In this document: piece by piece, positions 47,015 to 58,804 of the stretch
How positions within the stretch are numbered: position 1 is the stretch's first letter
Layout: each line of letters begins with the position of its first letter
Assembly (NCBI RefSeq): GCF_003473485.1
Contig: NC_053047.1
Span: 27,390,972 to 27,454,971 of the forward strand
Reading direction: 5' to 3'
From: Medicago truncatula
Taxonomy: Eukaryota > Streptophyta > Magnoliopsida > Fabales > Fabaceae
Length of the DNA: 64,000 nt
Notes under the pieces: model-generated
What the model was told of the DNA's origin: nothing
Database searches by the model: none
What the model saw: the letters and a program-made list of their open reading frames with translations, nothing else
Program-made: the position numbers and the translations under genes

Positions 47015-47245
47015 CATAACGTGTTACAATTTAAAAATCATAAATATTTATACCTATAATTTTAATCAAAATATTTTAAACCAAAATCAAACATTTCAAA
47101 AATATAAGTTTTACAATTTATATTTGCAAGCACAATAAAAAAACAAACATACGTTTCATAAGTTCTAGCTCAACTGACAAAAATGCCGAAATTATTATGC
47201 CGGACGTTATGATCGGGATTTGAACCCCGGTAATATTATGTTACA

Positions 47246-47537
47246 CTACTCCCACCGTTTCAAAATGAGTGTTGTTTTATCCAAAAAATATTGTTTCAAA
47301 ATGAATGTCATTTTCAGTTTCCAATGCAAAAATAACTTTTACTTTTCAATTGTACCCTTAAATTAATATTATGTTACACTACTTCCAAAGTATTATTTTT
47401 TCTTTAGTGAAAAGCAAATCAATAGTTGATTAGGATAATTTGGTAAAATTGTTACGACATTTGACTACTTTATTTCATTTCTTAATCTGTGTGCAATTAG
47501 CTAAAGCGAAATTCATTTCAAAACGGAGGGAGGGAGT
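47246..47537. mobile_element. Stowaway-like MITE
   Basis: ACTACTCCCACCGTTTCAAA at the left mirrors TTTCAAAACGGAGGGAGGGA at the right. The ends are TC-rich, as in Stowaway elements. The target duplication is unclear. Confidence 0.6.
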
Positions 47538-47930
47538 CAATAGCGGAGCCCTTCATGGGCTGGGGTGGGGTGGGCCACGGCCCACGCGAAAAAAATTAAA
47601 AAATCAACAATTATAGGTCCAACTTGCGAGATTTTATGCAATTTTCTATCGGTTTTATGTTTTGGTTGATTCAAATTTCTGCAAAATGTTGTAGTGGCCC
47701 ACCCAAAAATTTAAATAATTCAATTATAGGTCTATTTTGTGAGATTTTATACAATTTTACGTCGGTTTTAGCTTTTGGTTGATCCAAATTTCTGCAAATT
47801 GGTGTAGTGGTCCAACCGAAAAATTTAAATAATTCAATTATAGATCTAATTTGTGAGACTTTAAACAATTTTTCAATAGTTAATTTTAGTGGCCCACCCT
47901 GACATTTTTTTCTGGCTCCGCCAGAGTGGT
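47538..47930. repeat. ~125-bp tandem repeats between CGGAGCC inverted ends
   Basis: The left end has TAGCGGAGCCC and GTGGGCCACGGCCCAC; the right end has GTGGCCCACCCTGAC and GGCTCCGCCAG. Between them are about two and a half copies of a unit with GGTTTTAGCTTTTGGTTGATC, CAAATTTCTGCAAA and GTAGTGGCCCACCC. It fits a small TIR element of unknown superfamily. Confidence 0.6.
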
Positions 47931-47989
47931 ATTTAGTAACTTTAAAAAGAAACGAACGCGCAATCAGTAACATGTGGGTTTGAAAGGGA

Positions 47990-48417
47990 TGGAGAGCCAA
48001 AAATAGTAAATTCCTCTGAATCATATAATAACCTTGTATAGTGACGCAGCGTAGATATTTTCATAACATGCCTTATAAAATAAAATAAAATAGAAAGAGG
48101 ATATTTTGATAACCTTGTTCATTTTGAGCCAAGTGTTCCTTTTTAAAGTGTCACTTTCTCTTTTCTCATCTGTTTCCCTTTCTTTTTCCAAATAATTGAT
48201 AACCAATCACACAGCCTCCAACTTGGGAAATAGCTCACTCACACAAAACACACACACTTACAAATACTCTACCTGTTACCTTATTCTTTCCTTCAAACTC
48301 AACTATGCTTCCCTATATATATAACACACCTTACTCTTCATTCTCTTAAAAACAACTCTCTCTCCAATTGCCACTTTTCCTCTTAAAACAATTTTCCACT
48401 CTCTCCAACACATACAT
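47990..48417 (+). promoter_or_regulatory. CBF gene 4 promoter and leader
   Basis: GCCAAAAATAGTAAATTCC (47996), AGATATTTT (48053-48061), ATAACATGCCTTA, GAGGATATTTTGATAACC, TTTTGAGCCAAGTGTTCCT (about 48122), AACCAATCAC, CTACCTGTTACCTTATTC, TATA box 48314-48324, leader with CTCTCC tracts, ACATACATATG at the start. Confidence 0.8.
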
Positions 48418-49071
48418 ATGTTTACTACTAACAACTCTTCCTATTCACAATCCATTCCCTCAACAGCATCTTCTTCGTATGACATGTCAACTCCGAATTC
48501 GGAGGTACGATTAGCGGCTAGTAACCCAAAGAAGCGAGCAGGGAGGAAGATCTTCAAGGAAACTCGCCACCCGATGTATAGAGGTGTGAGGAAGAGGAAC
48601 TTAGATAAATGGGTGTGTGAAATGAGGGAACCCAACACAAAGACCAGGATTTGGCTGGGGACTTTTCCAACACCCGAAATGGCAGCCCGAGCCCACGATG
48701 TTGCCGCAATGGCATTGAGGGGCCGCTATGCCTGTCTCAATTTTGCAGACTCGGTGTGGCGCCTTCCTATTCCAGCAACTTCCGCGATAAAAGATATTCA
48801 AAAGGCGGCTGCTGAAGCTGCCGAAGCTTTTAGACCAGACAAGACTTTAATGATTAATGATATTGACACCGTAGTACCTGTCGTGGCCACAAAGGAGTTG
48901 AATATGTTTTGTGTGGAAGTCGAAGAAGAGCAGGAAATGTTGAATATGCCAGAATTGTTGAGGAATATGGCACTAATGTCCCCTACACATAGCTTTGAGT
49001 ATCATGATCAGTATGAAGATATTCATGTACAAGACTTTCAAGATGATGAGGTATCACTATGGAACTTCTAA
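48418..49071 (+). CDS. CBF/DREB1: CBF/DREB1 transcription factor, gene 4
   Basis: 217 aa, intronless. Ser/Thr-rich N-terminus ([20 protein letters not shown]), signature [16 protein letters not shown] at 37-52, AP2 at about 53-110 and DSVWR at 111-115. The first AP2 residue is Met53 where all other copies have Val, and Pro86 replaces Ala in [10 protein letters not shown], also seen in gene 6. One acidic unit ([14 protein letters not shown]), then [19 protein letters not shown] and LWNF. Predicted CRT/DRE-binding cold-response activator. The N-terminus is closest to gene 3. Neither substitution hits the Val66/Glu71 DREB positions, so activity is expected. Confidence 0.97.
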   Translation: MFTTNNSSYSQSIPSTASSSYDMSTPNSEVRLAASNPKKRAGRKIFKETRHPMYRGVRKRNLDKWVCEMREPNTKTRIWLGTFPTPEMAARAHDVAAMALRGRYACLNFADSVWRLPIPATSAIKDIQKAAAEAAEAFRPDKTLMINDIDTVVPVVATKELNMFCVEVEEEQEMLNMPELLRNMALMSPTHSFEYHDQYEDIHVQDFQDDEVSLWNF

Positions 49072-49987
49072 ACTTAATGTGTTTGGTTTAATTTTATTTT
49101 TGGATTGTAGAATAGGAAATGTCTATACTACAACCTTTTTAATTGGTAGCATAAATTCTGCATATACATAGGTTGAAATTGAAAAGGAGTTTCTCTTTAT
49201 AGCTTTTATGTGGATTATTAAATCACTAATCAAGCTTAAAGTGCATCTGACTTTTATTATATATGAAAGAACATAATTTGCAATTTCCAAATATAGTCTA
49301 TCTTGTCTTATTTTTCTTCTCTTTTGTAGGACTTTAAAAAAAAGTCTGTTACGACGATCTGGGCTGTGACTGCAATTGGGGTGCATACGCCACATTTCAC
49401 CGTAATATCAAGGATTGTGATCGTTTCCATGTGACTGCGAACATTGCTTTTCTGTGGCTGATTTCTGTCTTTTCATCCTGGCAAGGAAAGGTACCAGAGA
49501 AGAATGAATGAAACTTAAGCAGAAACCAGTAATTAATATCTTCTGCAATTTCCTCCTGTGTTCGGTTTGGAAGGGTATGTTTCTAGCCATTCGAAAGAAT
49601 TGAAACTATGACTCATCAATTAAATGCTTTCATTCATCAGTAACTACCATAGCTCTGAATCTAATGAGGCCTAAAGCTTGCCAAATATTAGTTATACATT
49701 AAAAAATGACTAAAGTATGGACCCTTAAAAGAAAGACTAAATCAAATATTCCAAATAAATTTCGCCTTAAAGTCATCGCATCTCTTCTCCAACTTGGCCC
49801 AAAAGTCATTCCATATTTATGCAATAGAGTGTACTCCATCCACATTTAAAAGCAAAAAAAAAAAAACTTATTTTAATAGTCTAAAACAAAGACAAATATA
49901 TGTCAATTAATTTTACTCTATTTAATACTATTACTATTGATACTTTCAAATTTGAGATTTACTCATATCATTTTCCTCCCCGGACTC
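49072..49987 (+). other. CBF gene 4 3' UTR and downstream block
   Basis: Same order as behind gene 3: TTGGATTGTAGAATAGG, CTGCATATACATAGGTTG, the CTCTTTTGTAG / GACGATCTGGGCTGTGAC block (49310-49505), TTGCCAAATATTAGTTATAC, TAGAGTGTACTCCATCCA. It is cut by a copia insertion at about 49993; the original flank resumes at 52909 (CAACGTGACAAAGTC). Confidence 0.6.
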
Positions 49988-49993
49988 GTTACC

Positions 49994-52902
49994 GTTAGCG
50001 CAGCACAATGCTTGTGATACAAGCTAGGTTTTTAGGGTTTTTGATTATTGTGAATTCATTAGATTGTAAATTACACATACATAGAGTTTATATACATGGT
50101 TTTGTTAAGTAGCTTGAGAAACAAGTCATCTCTCAAAACCTAACTACCTTATGCTAAAATCTAGCAAAAACAGTAACAAACTAATAACCAACTATAAGCA
50201 ACTTGGTTACAATGTGTTTTAACCAAACAAGCCTTGATTAAAACACTAATCAACTATACTAACTTGAATTAAAACCAACATCCTCCCTTAATTCTGGTTT
50301 CCATTTTCACCAAACCAGTCAAGCTTCTTAGCTTGATGAACCTGTCAACCTTCACAGGTTCAGTGAACACGTTAGCAAGTTGTAAATCAAAAGAACAATG
50401 GACAATCTTCAGTGCTTCCTGCTTGTTTACTTGTTCTCTAAGAAAAAGGAATTTGGCTTCAATGTGTTCGCTCCTTCCATGCAAAACTGGGTTTTTTGCT
50501 AACTTTATAGCTTACTTATACTCAGATTTACATGTTCACAATGCTACCACTAGTTGCTTCTTAGCACACCAAGAGATTGGAGCATTCAGAAATTTAAATA
50601 GGTAACCTAAGGTGCTCTTTATATCTTGCTTATCCCCACACTAATATGCATCAGAATAAGCTATCAACTCCATAGAATCTTAAGTCAGACATTTAGGAAA
50701 CAGTATACCTTACTCTAGTATTCAATTGATGTATCTCATCACCCTTTTAGCTGCTTGCAAGTGAGAAGCTCTTGGTTCACTCACGAACATGCTAATTATG
50801 CCAAGTGCATAAGCAATATCAGGCCTTCTATTGCACAAATACCTCAGTGATCCCACAATCTCAAACACCTTTGAATTATAGTCCCCACCTCCATCGGTTC
50901 TCAAAATCTTAATAGATTTTCCACTTTGCTTTTCTACTAAGACTTTGAATTTCTGAAATATATCAAAAGCATCACTTTTTGCTTTGATTAGATATAAACA
51001 TATTTTTCATGCTAAATTCATCTACAAAGCAGATGAAATACATGTTTACCCCTAATGAAGGAACCTCCAAAGGGCCACACACATTTGAATATACTACATT
51101 CAATATCTCCTTGGATCTATGTGTAGTGCTAGAACTGAATGCAGATCTAGGTTGTTTACCAATCAAGCAAGTATCACAGACTTTGTCAGGTATCTCAAAT
51201 TTAGGTACTCCTAGAATCATATATTTATCAACCAATTGATTAACACTCCTAAAATTGAGATCACCAAATTTATAGTGCCATAACCAGTTATCTTCTTCTT
51301 TCAAAATAGCAGATAGACCATTCAGTTCTACAACTTTCATATCAGTTTGAAAGTTTATATTCTTTGCAAGGGGAGTTTTCAACACTAACCATTGATTCTT
51401 ATCAAACAGTTTCAGGGAGTTATCCTTAATGATTACTCAGTAGCCTTTTTGAACTAACTGACTAACACTTAACAAATTACACTTCATGCTAGGAGCATAG
51501 AGTACATCCTCAATTATTAATATCTTTCCATTCTTTCCTTCAATAGCAATATTCCCCATTCCTTCTGCAACTAGTGTTCTATGATCAGACAATCTCACTT
51601 TTGTGTTATTTCTAGGATCAACTTCCCTCGATCATTCTTTATTTCCAATCATATGATTAGAACAACTAGTATCTAACAACCATCTTTCTGAATTGCAACT
51701 CTCATTACTAGTTGTTGTAACCATGAATAACATTGTGTCAGAATCTGAATCTTCTTGAACAATCTTAGCTTGTTGCTCTACATTCTTTGCTTGCTTTCCT
51801 TTACTAGACCCGCATTCAGAAACAAAGTGACCAAACTTCTCACATTTAAAGCACTGAATCTTCTTCTTATCAAAACCTTTCTTCTTGTTCTGATAAGAAC
51901 TTCCTTCATTTGAAGATTCACCCTTTTTCTGAACCTTTGTTCTTGCCTTTAGACCAGTTTCCTCTCTTAGTGTTGAAGTTCTTTCTATCAAAATCATCTT
52001 TCTTCATAGTTTGAACTTGCAAGGCTTGTTGAATTGATCTTTCACTGATTCTCTCAGAAACCATCAATTCATCAGCTTCCAATGATCTTTGCAATTCTTC
52101 AATCTACAATGTTTTCACATCATTTGATTCCTGAATTGTTACCACTAAAAAATAAAATCTTGATGATAGTGTTCTCGTGATTTTCTCAACAATTTGTTGG
52201 TCAGTAACTGCTCCCTGACAAGCCTTCATTTGATTCACAATATTGATAAGTTTAGAGATGTACTCAACAATCTTCTACTCATCCTCCATCTGCATAATTC
52301 AAACTTCCTCCTCAATGACTAAAGCTTAATCAACTTCACCTTATCATCACCTCCATCATACTTTGCAAGAATATCCTAAGCTTCCTTTGAACTTGTGGAT
52401 TTTAAAATTCTTTCAAAGTTTCCTTCATCAATACTATATTGAATCAGGTACAAAGCCTTGAAATCCTTCTTTTTTAATTCTTTGTGCGCATTCCTTTGAA
52501 TATCATTTGCATTTGCAGCTAAATCATTGTAACCATTTTGCAATATTTCGAAAAAATCTTGTGCTCCAAACAGATTCTTCATCACTGCACTACATGTTTC
52601 CCAATTTCATCCTTTAAGAATTAGAAAATGAGTGTTGAAATTACCGCTATCATTCATGGCTTCTCCTACAATGTTTCTTCCTTTATAAGAGAACAAGAAG
52701 AAGAGAGAATTAGAAGATTAGAATTATGTAAATTGTGAAACAAGTCATCTCTCAAAACCTAACTACCTTATGCTAAAATCTAGCAAAAACAGTAAAAAAA
52801 ACTAATAACCAACTATAACCAATTTGGTTACAATGTGTTTTAACCAAACAAAGCCTTGATTAAAATGCTAATCAACTATACTAACTTAAATTAAAACCAA
52901 CA
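49994..52902 (-). mobile_element. Ty1/copia element, internally deleted
   Basis: LTR copies at about 50012-50281 (3') and 52738-52902 (5') share AAACAAGTCATCTCTCAAAA and TAAAACCAACA. GTTACC lies on both sides (49988-49993 and 52903-52908), consistent with a target duplication, although the left LTR end is not clean. Minus-strand frames: UBN2-type gag (52585-52376), zinc knuckle CFKCEKFGHFVSEC and protease WLLDTSCSNHMIG (DTG changed to DTS, 51997-51632), pre-integrase and early integrase (51385-50972), then RNase H (50484-50269). Most integrase and nearly all RT are deleted. Inserted in the shared downstream block of CBF gene 4. Confidence 0.85.
50722..50904 (-). pseudogene. Integrase/RT-tail fusion created by deletion
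   Basis: One 60-codon frame begins with integrase sequence ([14 protein letters not shown]) and continues without a break into the segment just before RNase H ([19 protein letters not shown]). More than 500 residues of a normal copia polyprotein are missing between them, so the frame is a deletion scar. Confidence 0.8.
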
Positions 52903-52908
52903 GTTACC

Positions 52909-53888
52909 TAATCTTTGTATCAACGTGACAAAGTCTATCTATAACCTTTCTTCATGGCTTCTTTTCCTTTTATTTCTTGTTTTCTTTTTAAGAATACACT
53001 CCCTTAGTTAAGAGGTGTACCACATGAGTTAACCCAAGAAAGGTATCACAATCTTATCAGTAAAATTGTATTATCTGCTAAATCCCTCATGTACTCTAGA
53101 AAGTTTATTTTCACTACCTTCACAATTCCATGTTCAAAATATATATAATTTTTTTTTATAAACCAAGAGATAGGTGAGACATCAAGGTAGCTCTGAAGGA
53201 CAGGTACCCTCATCCTATGTCACCTACTCAAAATATATTATTAAAAAAAAAAAAAGAGAAAATATATATACGAGAGGAGGGCCAAACCAAAACCCTTCAA
53301 AATAAAAATCAAACAATATTATGAGTAATAGGTACATCAATGCTCACCCTCTCTGTCTGTCCTTGTGCAAAGTCAGTCTCATGGCTAACTGTTGAATCTG
53401 CGTGCACCTCCCCTTGATGATGATGAGGAGAAAACAACCTGTGCTATTGTGTAGTTGTAGACAAATTGTCACAAACTCCAGATCAAACGGTTCTGATTGA
53501 TCTACCGCACCGCTTGATTGTTTTTTTAAGGAGATTACATACTATAGTTCGTATTGAAGCTAGAGACTTGAGAGATGACCCGGTCTCTTGGGCCTTGATT
53601 AGTATGAACAAGCCTTCATATTGAAACAAACAAACATACAACAAAATGCAACATTTTCCTCTCACACAAACACATTGAGCCATGTCCAATAATATATGAT
53701 AATTGCTTTTCTCCCATCTGGTTTTGCTCATTCCCGTCAAAATAGCCGAGCGTGAGTTAACTCACATATGGAGGGAATGAGCAAAAGCAGATGGGAGAAG
53801 AACAATACTCATAATATATATAGCATATTCCTAAGAATACTTTTGCTTAACTATATATAAAAATATAAAAACTATAAAAGGAATGAAA
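52909..53888. other. Intergenic flank of CBF unit 5
   Basis: Collinear with 57230-58340 upstream of gene 6 (AAGAATACACTCC, GAGGTATCAC, GTTCGTATTGAAGCTAG, AACATTTTCCTCNCNCAC), which shows that genes 5 and 6 were duplicated with about 1 kb of upstream DNA. No gene. Confidence 0.6.
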
Positions 53889-54392
53889 AGGCCAAAAATA
53901 GTACATTCCTTAATAACCTTGTATAGTAATATATAGCTTTTTTTTTTTTGACAAATTGTATAGTAATATAGCTAGTATAGATATTTCGCTAACATGCCTT
54001 AAAGAAAAAAGAAAACAAAGAGGCTATTTTGATAACGTGGCTTGTTTTGAGCCAAATGTTCCTCTTTCATTGTAATTGTCACTACACGCAAGCACACCTT
54101 TTCTCTGTCCCTACTCTCTCTTTGCTCATCTGTTTCCCTTTCTCTTTCCAAATATTTCTTAACCAATCACAAAGCCTCCAACTTGGCAACTAGCTTGCTC
54201 ACACAAAACACACACACTCACACTCACACTCACACTCACAAACACTTGCCTGTTGCCTTATTCTTTCCTTCAAACACAACTATGCTTCCCTATATATATA
54301 ACACACCTTACTCTTCATTCTCTTAAAACAAACTCTCTCCAATTACCACTTTACCTCTCAAAACCATTTTCCACTCTATCCAACACATACAT
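53889..54392 (+). promoter_or_regulatory. CBF gene 5 promoter and leader
   Basis: GCCAAAAATAGTACATTCC (53891), a ~20-bp T-rich insertion, then the evening-element position altered to AGATATTTC (53979-53987), AACATGCCTTAAAG, GATAACGTGGCTTGTTTTGA, GCCAAATGTTCCTC, AACCAATCACAAAGCC, TATA box 54291-54301, ACATACATATG at the start. Confidence 0.8.
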
Positions 54393-55043
54393 ATGATAAG
54401 TACTAACAACTCTTCCTATTCACACTCCATTTCCTCAAAAGATTTTTCTCCCTTCGACGCATCATCACCGGATTCTGAGGTGCGGTTAGCATCAAGCAAC
54501 CCGAAGAAGAGAGCGGGGAGGAAGATATTTAAGGAAACTCGTCACCCTGTCTATAGAGGTGTGAGGAAGAGGAACTTAAATAAATGGGTTTGTGAAATGA
54601 GGGAGCCGAACACAAAGAATAGGATTTGGCTAGGAACTTTTCCAACAGCCGAGATGGCAGCCCGAGCCCACGATGTTGCCGCGATAGCATTGAGGGGCCG
54701 CTATGCCTGTCTCAATTTTGCAGACTCGGTGTGGCGCCTTCCTATTCCAGCAACTTCCGCGATAAAAGATATTCAAAAGGCAGCTACAAAAGCCGCCGAA
54801 GCTTTTAGACCAGACAATACTTTAATGACCAGTGACATTGACACCGTTGTAGCTGTTGTCGCAACACAGGAGCTGAATATGTTTCGTGTTGAAGTCGAAG
54901 AAGAGGAAGTGTTGAATATGCCAGAGTTGTGGAGGAATATGGCACTAATGTCCCCTACACATAGCTTTGGGTATCATGATCAGTATGAAGATATTCATAT
55001 ACAAGACTTTCAAGATGATGAGGTATCACTATGGAACTTTTAA
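54393..55043 (+). CDS. CBF/DREB1: CBF/DREB1 transcription factor, gene 5
   Basis: 216 aa, intronless. The N-terminus [20 protein letters not shown] is shared only with gene 6. Signature [16 protein letters not shown] at 37-52, AP2 at about 53-110, DSVWR at 111-115. Two AP2 changes are special to genes 5 and 6: Asn63 for Asp (RNLNKW) and Asn76 for Thr (NTKNRIW), the second two residues before the DNA-contacting Trp. Other oddities are [13 protein letters not shown] (Arg for the Cys of other copies) and SFGYHDQY (Gly for Glu). Ends in LWNF. Expected function as for the family; binding strength may differ. Confidence 0.97.
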   Translation: MISTNNSSYSHSISSKDFSPFDASSPDSEVRLASSNPKKRAGRKIFKETRHPVYRGVRKRNLNKWVCEMREPNTKNRIWLGTFPTAEMAARAHDVAAIALRGRYACLNFADSVWRLPIPATSAIKDIQKAATKAAEAFRPDNTLMTSDIDTVVAVVATQELNMFRVEVEEEEVLNMPELWRNMALMSPTHSFGYHDQYEDIHIQDFQDDEVSLWNF

Positions 55044-55710
55044 ATTTAATTGATTTGGTTTTACATTTATTTTTGGATTGTAGAATAGGAAATGTCTATA
55101 CTACAACCGTTTGAATTGGTAGCGTAAACTCTGCATATACATAGGTTGAATTTGAAAAGGAATTTATTTTTATAGCTTTTATGTGAATTATTAAATCACT
55201 AATCAAGCGTAAAGTGCATCTCATCCTTTTTATTATATATGAAAGAAAATATAATTTTGGAATTTCAGCTATTGATATAGAAAATATAATCTATTGCCAT
55301 CTTTGCTTAGCCTGTATTAAGTTGAAGAAGGTAATACGGTGTCTCTTGTCTTATTCTTCTCTTCTCTTTTGTAGGACTTTAAAAAAAGGTCTGTTACGAC
55401 GATCTGGGCTGTGACTTCAATTGGGGTGCATTCGCTGCATTTCACCGTCATATCAAGGATTGTGATGCGAACCTTGCTTTTATGTGTCTGATTTCTGTGT
55501 TTTCATCCTGGCAAGGAAAGCTACAAGAGAAGAATGAATGAAATTTAAGCAGATGCCAGTAATTAATATCCTCTGCAATTTCCTCATGTATTTGGTTTAG
55601 AAAGGGTATGTTTCTATCCATTTGAAAGAATTAAAACATTTGAAAGAATTAAAACTAAGACTCATCAATAGACCCTAGTTCGGAATCTAAAGCATGCCAA
55701 ATTTTAGCTA
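55044..55710 (+). other. CBF gene 5 3' UTR and downstream block
   Basis: Same order as behind genes 3, 4 and 6, with the CTCTTTTGTAG / GACGATCTGGGCTGTGAC block at 55350-55540. Interrupted at CATGCCAAATTTTAGCTA by a MITE (55711-56064), after which the shared sequence resumes. Confidence 0.6.
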
Positions 55711-56064
55711 GGCTTGATTGCACTTTTTGCCCTATCTTTTGCTAATTGTGCGAATTTGTACCCCCTCTTTTTTTTTTTAGCGATTTTGTACCCCATCTTT
55801 TGCCCCCTTTCTGATTAGATGGACCTTCTTGTGTTTAATTGCACTTTTACCCCTATATTTTGGTTAATTGTGCGATTTTGCACCTCATCTTCTCTTTTTT
55901 TGAGTGATTTTGCACCCCACTTTTTGCCCCCTTTCCCCTCTTTTAATGATGATTTTGAACAAAAACACAATTGGCAAAAGATAGGGCGCAAAATCGCTCA
56001 AAAAAAAGAGGGGGTGCAAGATCTCACAATTGACAAAAGATAGGGGAAAAAGTGCAATTAAGCC
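55711..56064. mobile_element. Mutator-like MITE in CBF gene 5 downstream block
   Basis: Ends GGCTTGATTGCACTTTTTG and AAAAAGTGCAATTAAGCC are the same family as 15287-15595. Flanking 9-mers TTTTAGCTA and TTTTAATTA agree at seven of nine bases. The matching sites behind genes 3, 4 and 6 are empty, so the boundaries are firm. Confidence 0.88.
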
Positions 56065-56686
56065 TTTTAATTATACATTAAAAAATGACTAAAGTAAGGA
56101 CCCGCAAAAGAAAGACTAAGTCAAGTATTCCTGATTACCACATTCATTTGGCCTTAAATTCATTCCATATTTATGCAATAGAGTGTACCCCATCCACAAA
56201 TAAAAGCAAAAAAATATTCTTAATTTGATAGTTTAAAACAAAGACAAATATGTCAATTGATCTTTTATTATAAAAGCTTGTTTTACTATATTTAATATCG
56301 TTCACGTATGTAAACATGAATTACAATAGATGAGCTATTCAGTAGAGCTGCATGTGAGGAGCTTTAAGAATACTCTAAAATGACTAAGGTTAAAATACAA
56401 TGTTTAAGCTAGAATGAATGAATCCCCCTTGTGTTATAAATGTCCTCTTTTATTGCTATCATTTTCTTGACCTAATGGCTTCTCTTTAGATGTCTACACT
56501 CATTAGTGGATTTTGCTACTCCTTCTCTCTGCAGCTCCTTCGTACAAGACATGCAGAGCTAGAACACGTGCAGCTTGCGTCACTTGCCCGTGCAGAACAC
56601 GTGGCATTCCATGAAACACATTTAATGAGGACCACAACTTTCACTTGGGCAGTAACGTAAGGAAGAAGTGAAACTCTAGTTGACCA
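56065..56686. other. Downstream block remainder, then unassigned DNA
   Basis: Up to about 56300 the sequence continues the shared CBF downstream block (TAGAGTGTACCCCATCCACA). The rest has no gene. Confidence 0.5.
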
Positions 56687-57010
56687 GAATGGTCAAGCTG
56701 AGCTATGCATGTTGAAGGGTCAAGCTGAGCTAGGCATGCTGAAGGACCGAGCTGAGCTTATAATGCTAAGGGGATGAGCTGAGCTAGGCATGATGAATGG
56801 ACAAGCTGAGCTAGGCATGCTGAAGGGTCGAGTTGAGCTAGGCTTGCTCAAGGGCCAAGCAGGGCTAGGCATGCTGAATGGCCGAGCCGAGCTTGGCATG
56901 TTGAAGGATCGAGATGAACTTGGCATGTTGAATGGTCGAGTTGAGCTATGCATATTGAAAGGACAAGCTCGACCTTAACGATCAAGCTTAGCTAAGCACG
57001 CTGAAGGGGG
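56687..57010 (+). repeat. 27-bp minisatellite, open on both strands
   Basis: About ten copies of a unit like GAGCTAGGCATGCTGAAGGG plus CCAAGCT. Because the period is nine codons, both strands stay open: the plus strand reads (A/V)ELGMLKGR-type repeats and the minus strand reads (F/L)SMPSSARP-type repeats. No start context or flanking exons support a gene. Confidence 0.9.
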
Positions 57011-58343
57011 ATCTCCTGTGACCTGACTGCTCAACATGAGCTGGACAAGTTGAATAGTCAAAGTATAATAAATTCCATGTTTGTTCTTCGTAGGGTCAAC
57101 CTATACTAGTCCACAGCCCACCATGGGTTAAGCCATCAAGCCCAATACATTTGTTTTTCATAGGGTTTAGCTACACCGGTCCAAATACTATTATTATTAA
57201 AAAATTATCATTTGAGATTTACTCATATCCTTTTCTTCCTTTCATTTGTTGTTTTCTTTTTAAGAATACACTCCTTACTTAAGAGGTATACCACATGAGT
57301 TCAACCAAGAACTAATAGGTATCACAATCTTATCAACAAAAATGTCATCTCTGCTAAATCTCTCATGTAATCTAGAAAGTTTATTTTCACTACCTTTGCA
57401 ATTACATGTGTAGTGGTTTATTTATATATTTGGAGATGTTTCGAACAAATGAAAGCTAAAAAATAGTTTAGAAAAAAAACTACATAAATCAATTCACACA
57501 TTTAGTGATTCAAATTACGTGTTAAAAAACGTATTATGGATTCATATGAAGAATGGTTCAATGCACATGAATAATGATTGGATTCATTATCAAGGCACAT
57601 AATTTTGATGAGGAATAATTCGAATCATGATTCCATTCATCAAAGTTGTAAATTGAATAAACTTTGGATTTTCAGAAACACAACTTAGAATCAATTCACA
57701 ATATTCTTTGTTCATTATGAATCAATTCACATAAAAAAACCCTTGATATAATGTGAAAAATCATTTCTAACCCAAGTTTTTTTTTTTAAAAAAAAATTCA
57801 TTATTAATCCATGTTTCTTATTAAAATAGCTTTGCAACCTATATTTTTTCTTCTAAATCATTTTTCAAATAAAGTTTTTATGCAATGAAATCAATTTCGA
57901 AAAAATCATACTATGATACGATCTTAAGAATGAGCCCATACACAAGAACTAACCTAATAGAGACATCACTCGAACCTTAAAATATTTTAAGTCCTAGACC
58001 TAGATAAGACACAATTACAAACTCTATCTTGGACAGTTGTCTTATTGTGTAGTTGTAGACAAATTGTCATACAATCCAGATCAAACGATTTTGATCGATC
58101 AACGATACTGATTATTCTTCCAGAACGTGTCCATACTATAGTTCGTATTGAAGCTAGTGATTTAAGAGATAACCTGGTCCGTTGGGAGATGACTTCTTCA
58201 TACTGAAACAAACAAACAAACATAAAATAAAATGCAACATTTTCCTCACGCACAAAAGCATTGAGCGAGAGCCAATAATATATAGCATACTCCTAAGAGT
58301 ACTTTTATTAACATATATATAAATACTATAAAAGGAATAAAAA
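57011..58343. other. Intergenic flank of CBF unit 6
   Basis: 57230-57410 and 58030-58343 align with the upstream flank of gene 5; the ~600 bp between has no counterpart there. No gene seen. Confidence 0.5.
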
Positions 58344-58804
58344 GCCAAAAATAGTACATTCCTTAAGAACCTTATATAGTAATGTAGTTAGTCTAGATAT
58401 TTTGCTAGTCTAGATATTTTGCTAACATGCTTAAAGAAAAAAGAAAACAAAGATGTTATTTTGATAACGTGGCTTGTTTTGAGCCAAATGTTCCTCTTTC
58501 ATTGTAACTGTCGCTACACACAAGCACACTTTTTCTGTCCCTACTCTCTCTTTTCTCATCTGTTTCCCTTTCTCTTTCCAAACATTTCTTGACCAATCAC
58601 AAAACCTCCAACTTGGCAATTAGCTCGCTCACACAAAACACACACACTCACAAACACTTGCCTGTTACCTTATTCTTTCCTTCAAACACAACCATGCTTC
58701 CCTATATATATAACACACCTTACTCTTCATTCTCTTAAAACAAACTCTCTCCAATTCCCACTTTACCTCTCAAAACCATTTTCCACTCTATCCAACACAT
58801 ACAT
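58344..58804 (+). promoter_or_regulatory. CBF gene 6 promoter and leader
   Basis: GCCAAAAATAGTACATTCC (58344), then two AGATATTTT boxes (58395-58403 and 58412-58420) made by a tandem GTCTAGATATTTTGCTA duplication, AACATGC, GATAACGTGGCTTGTTTTGA, GCCAAATGTTCCTC, GACCAATCAC, TATA box 58703-58713, ACATACATATG at the start. Confidence 0.8.

Noticed and set aside
56720-56978. Repeat protein genes on both strands of the 27-bp minisatellite
   Set aside because: Both strands are open because the period is divisible by three; no leader, exon or conserved flank supports translation.
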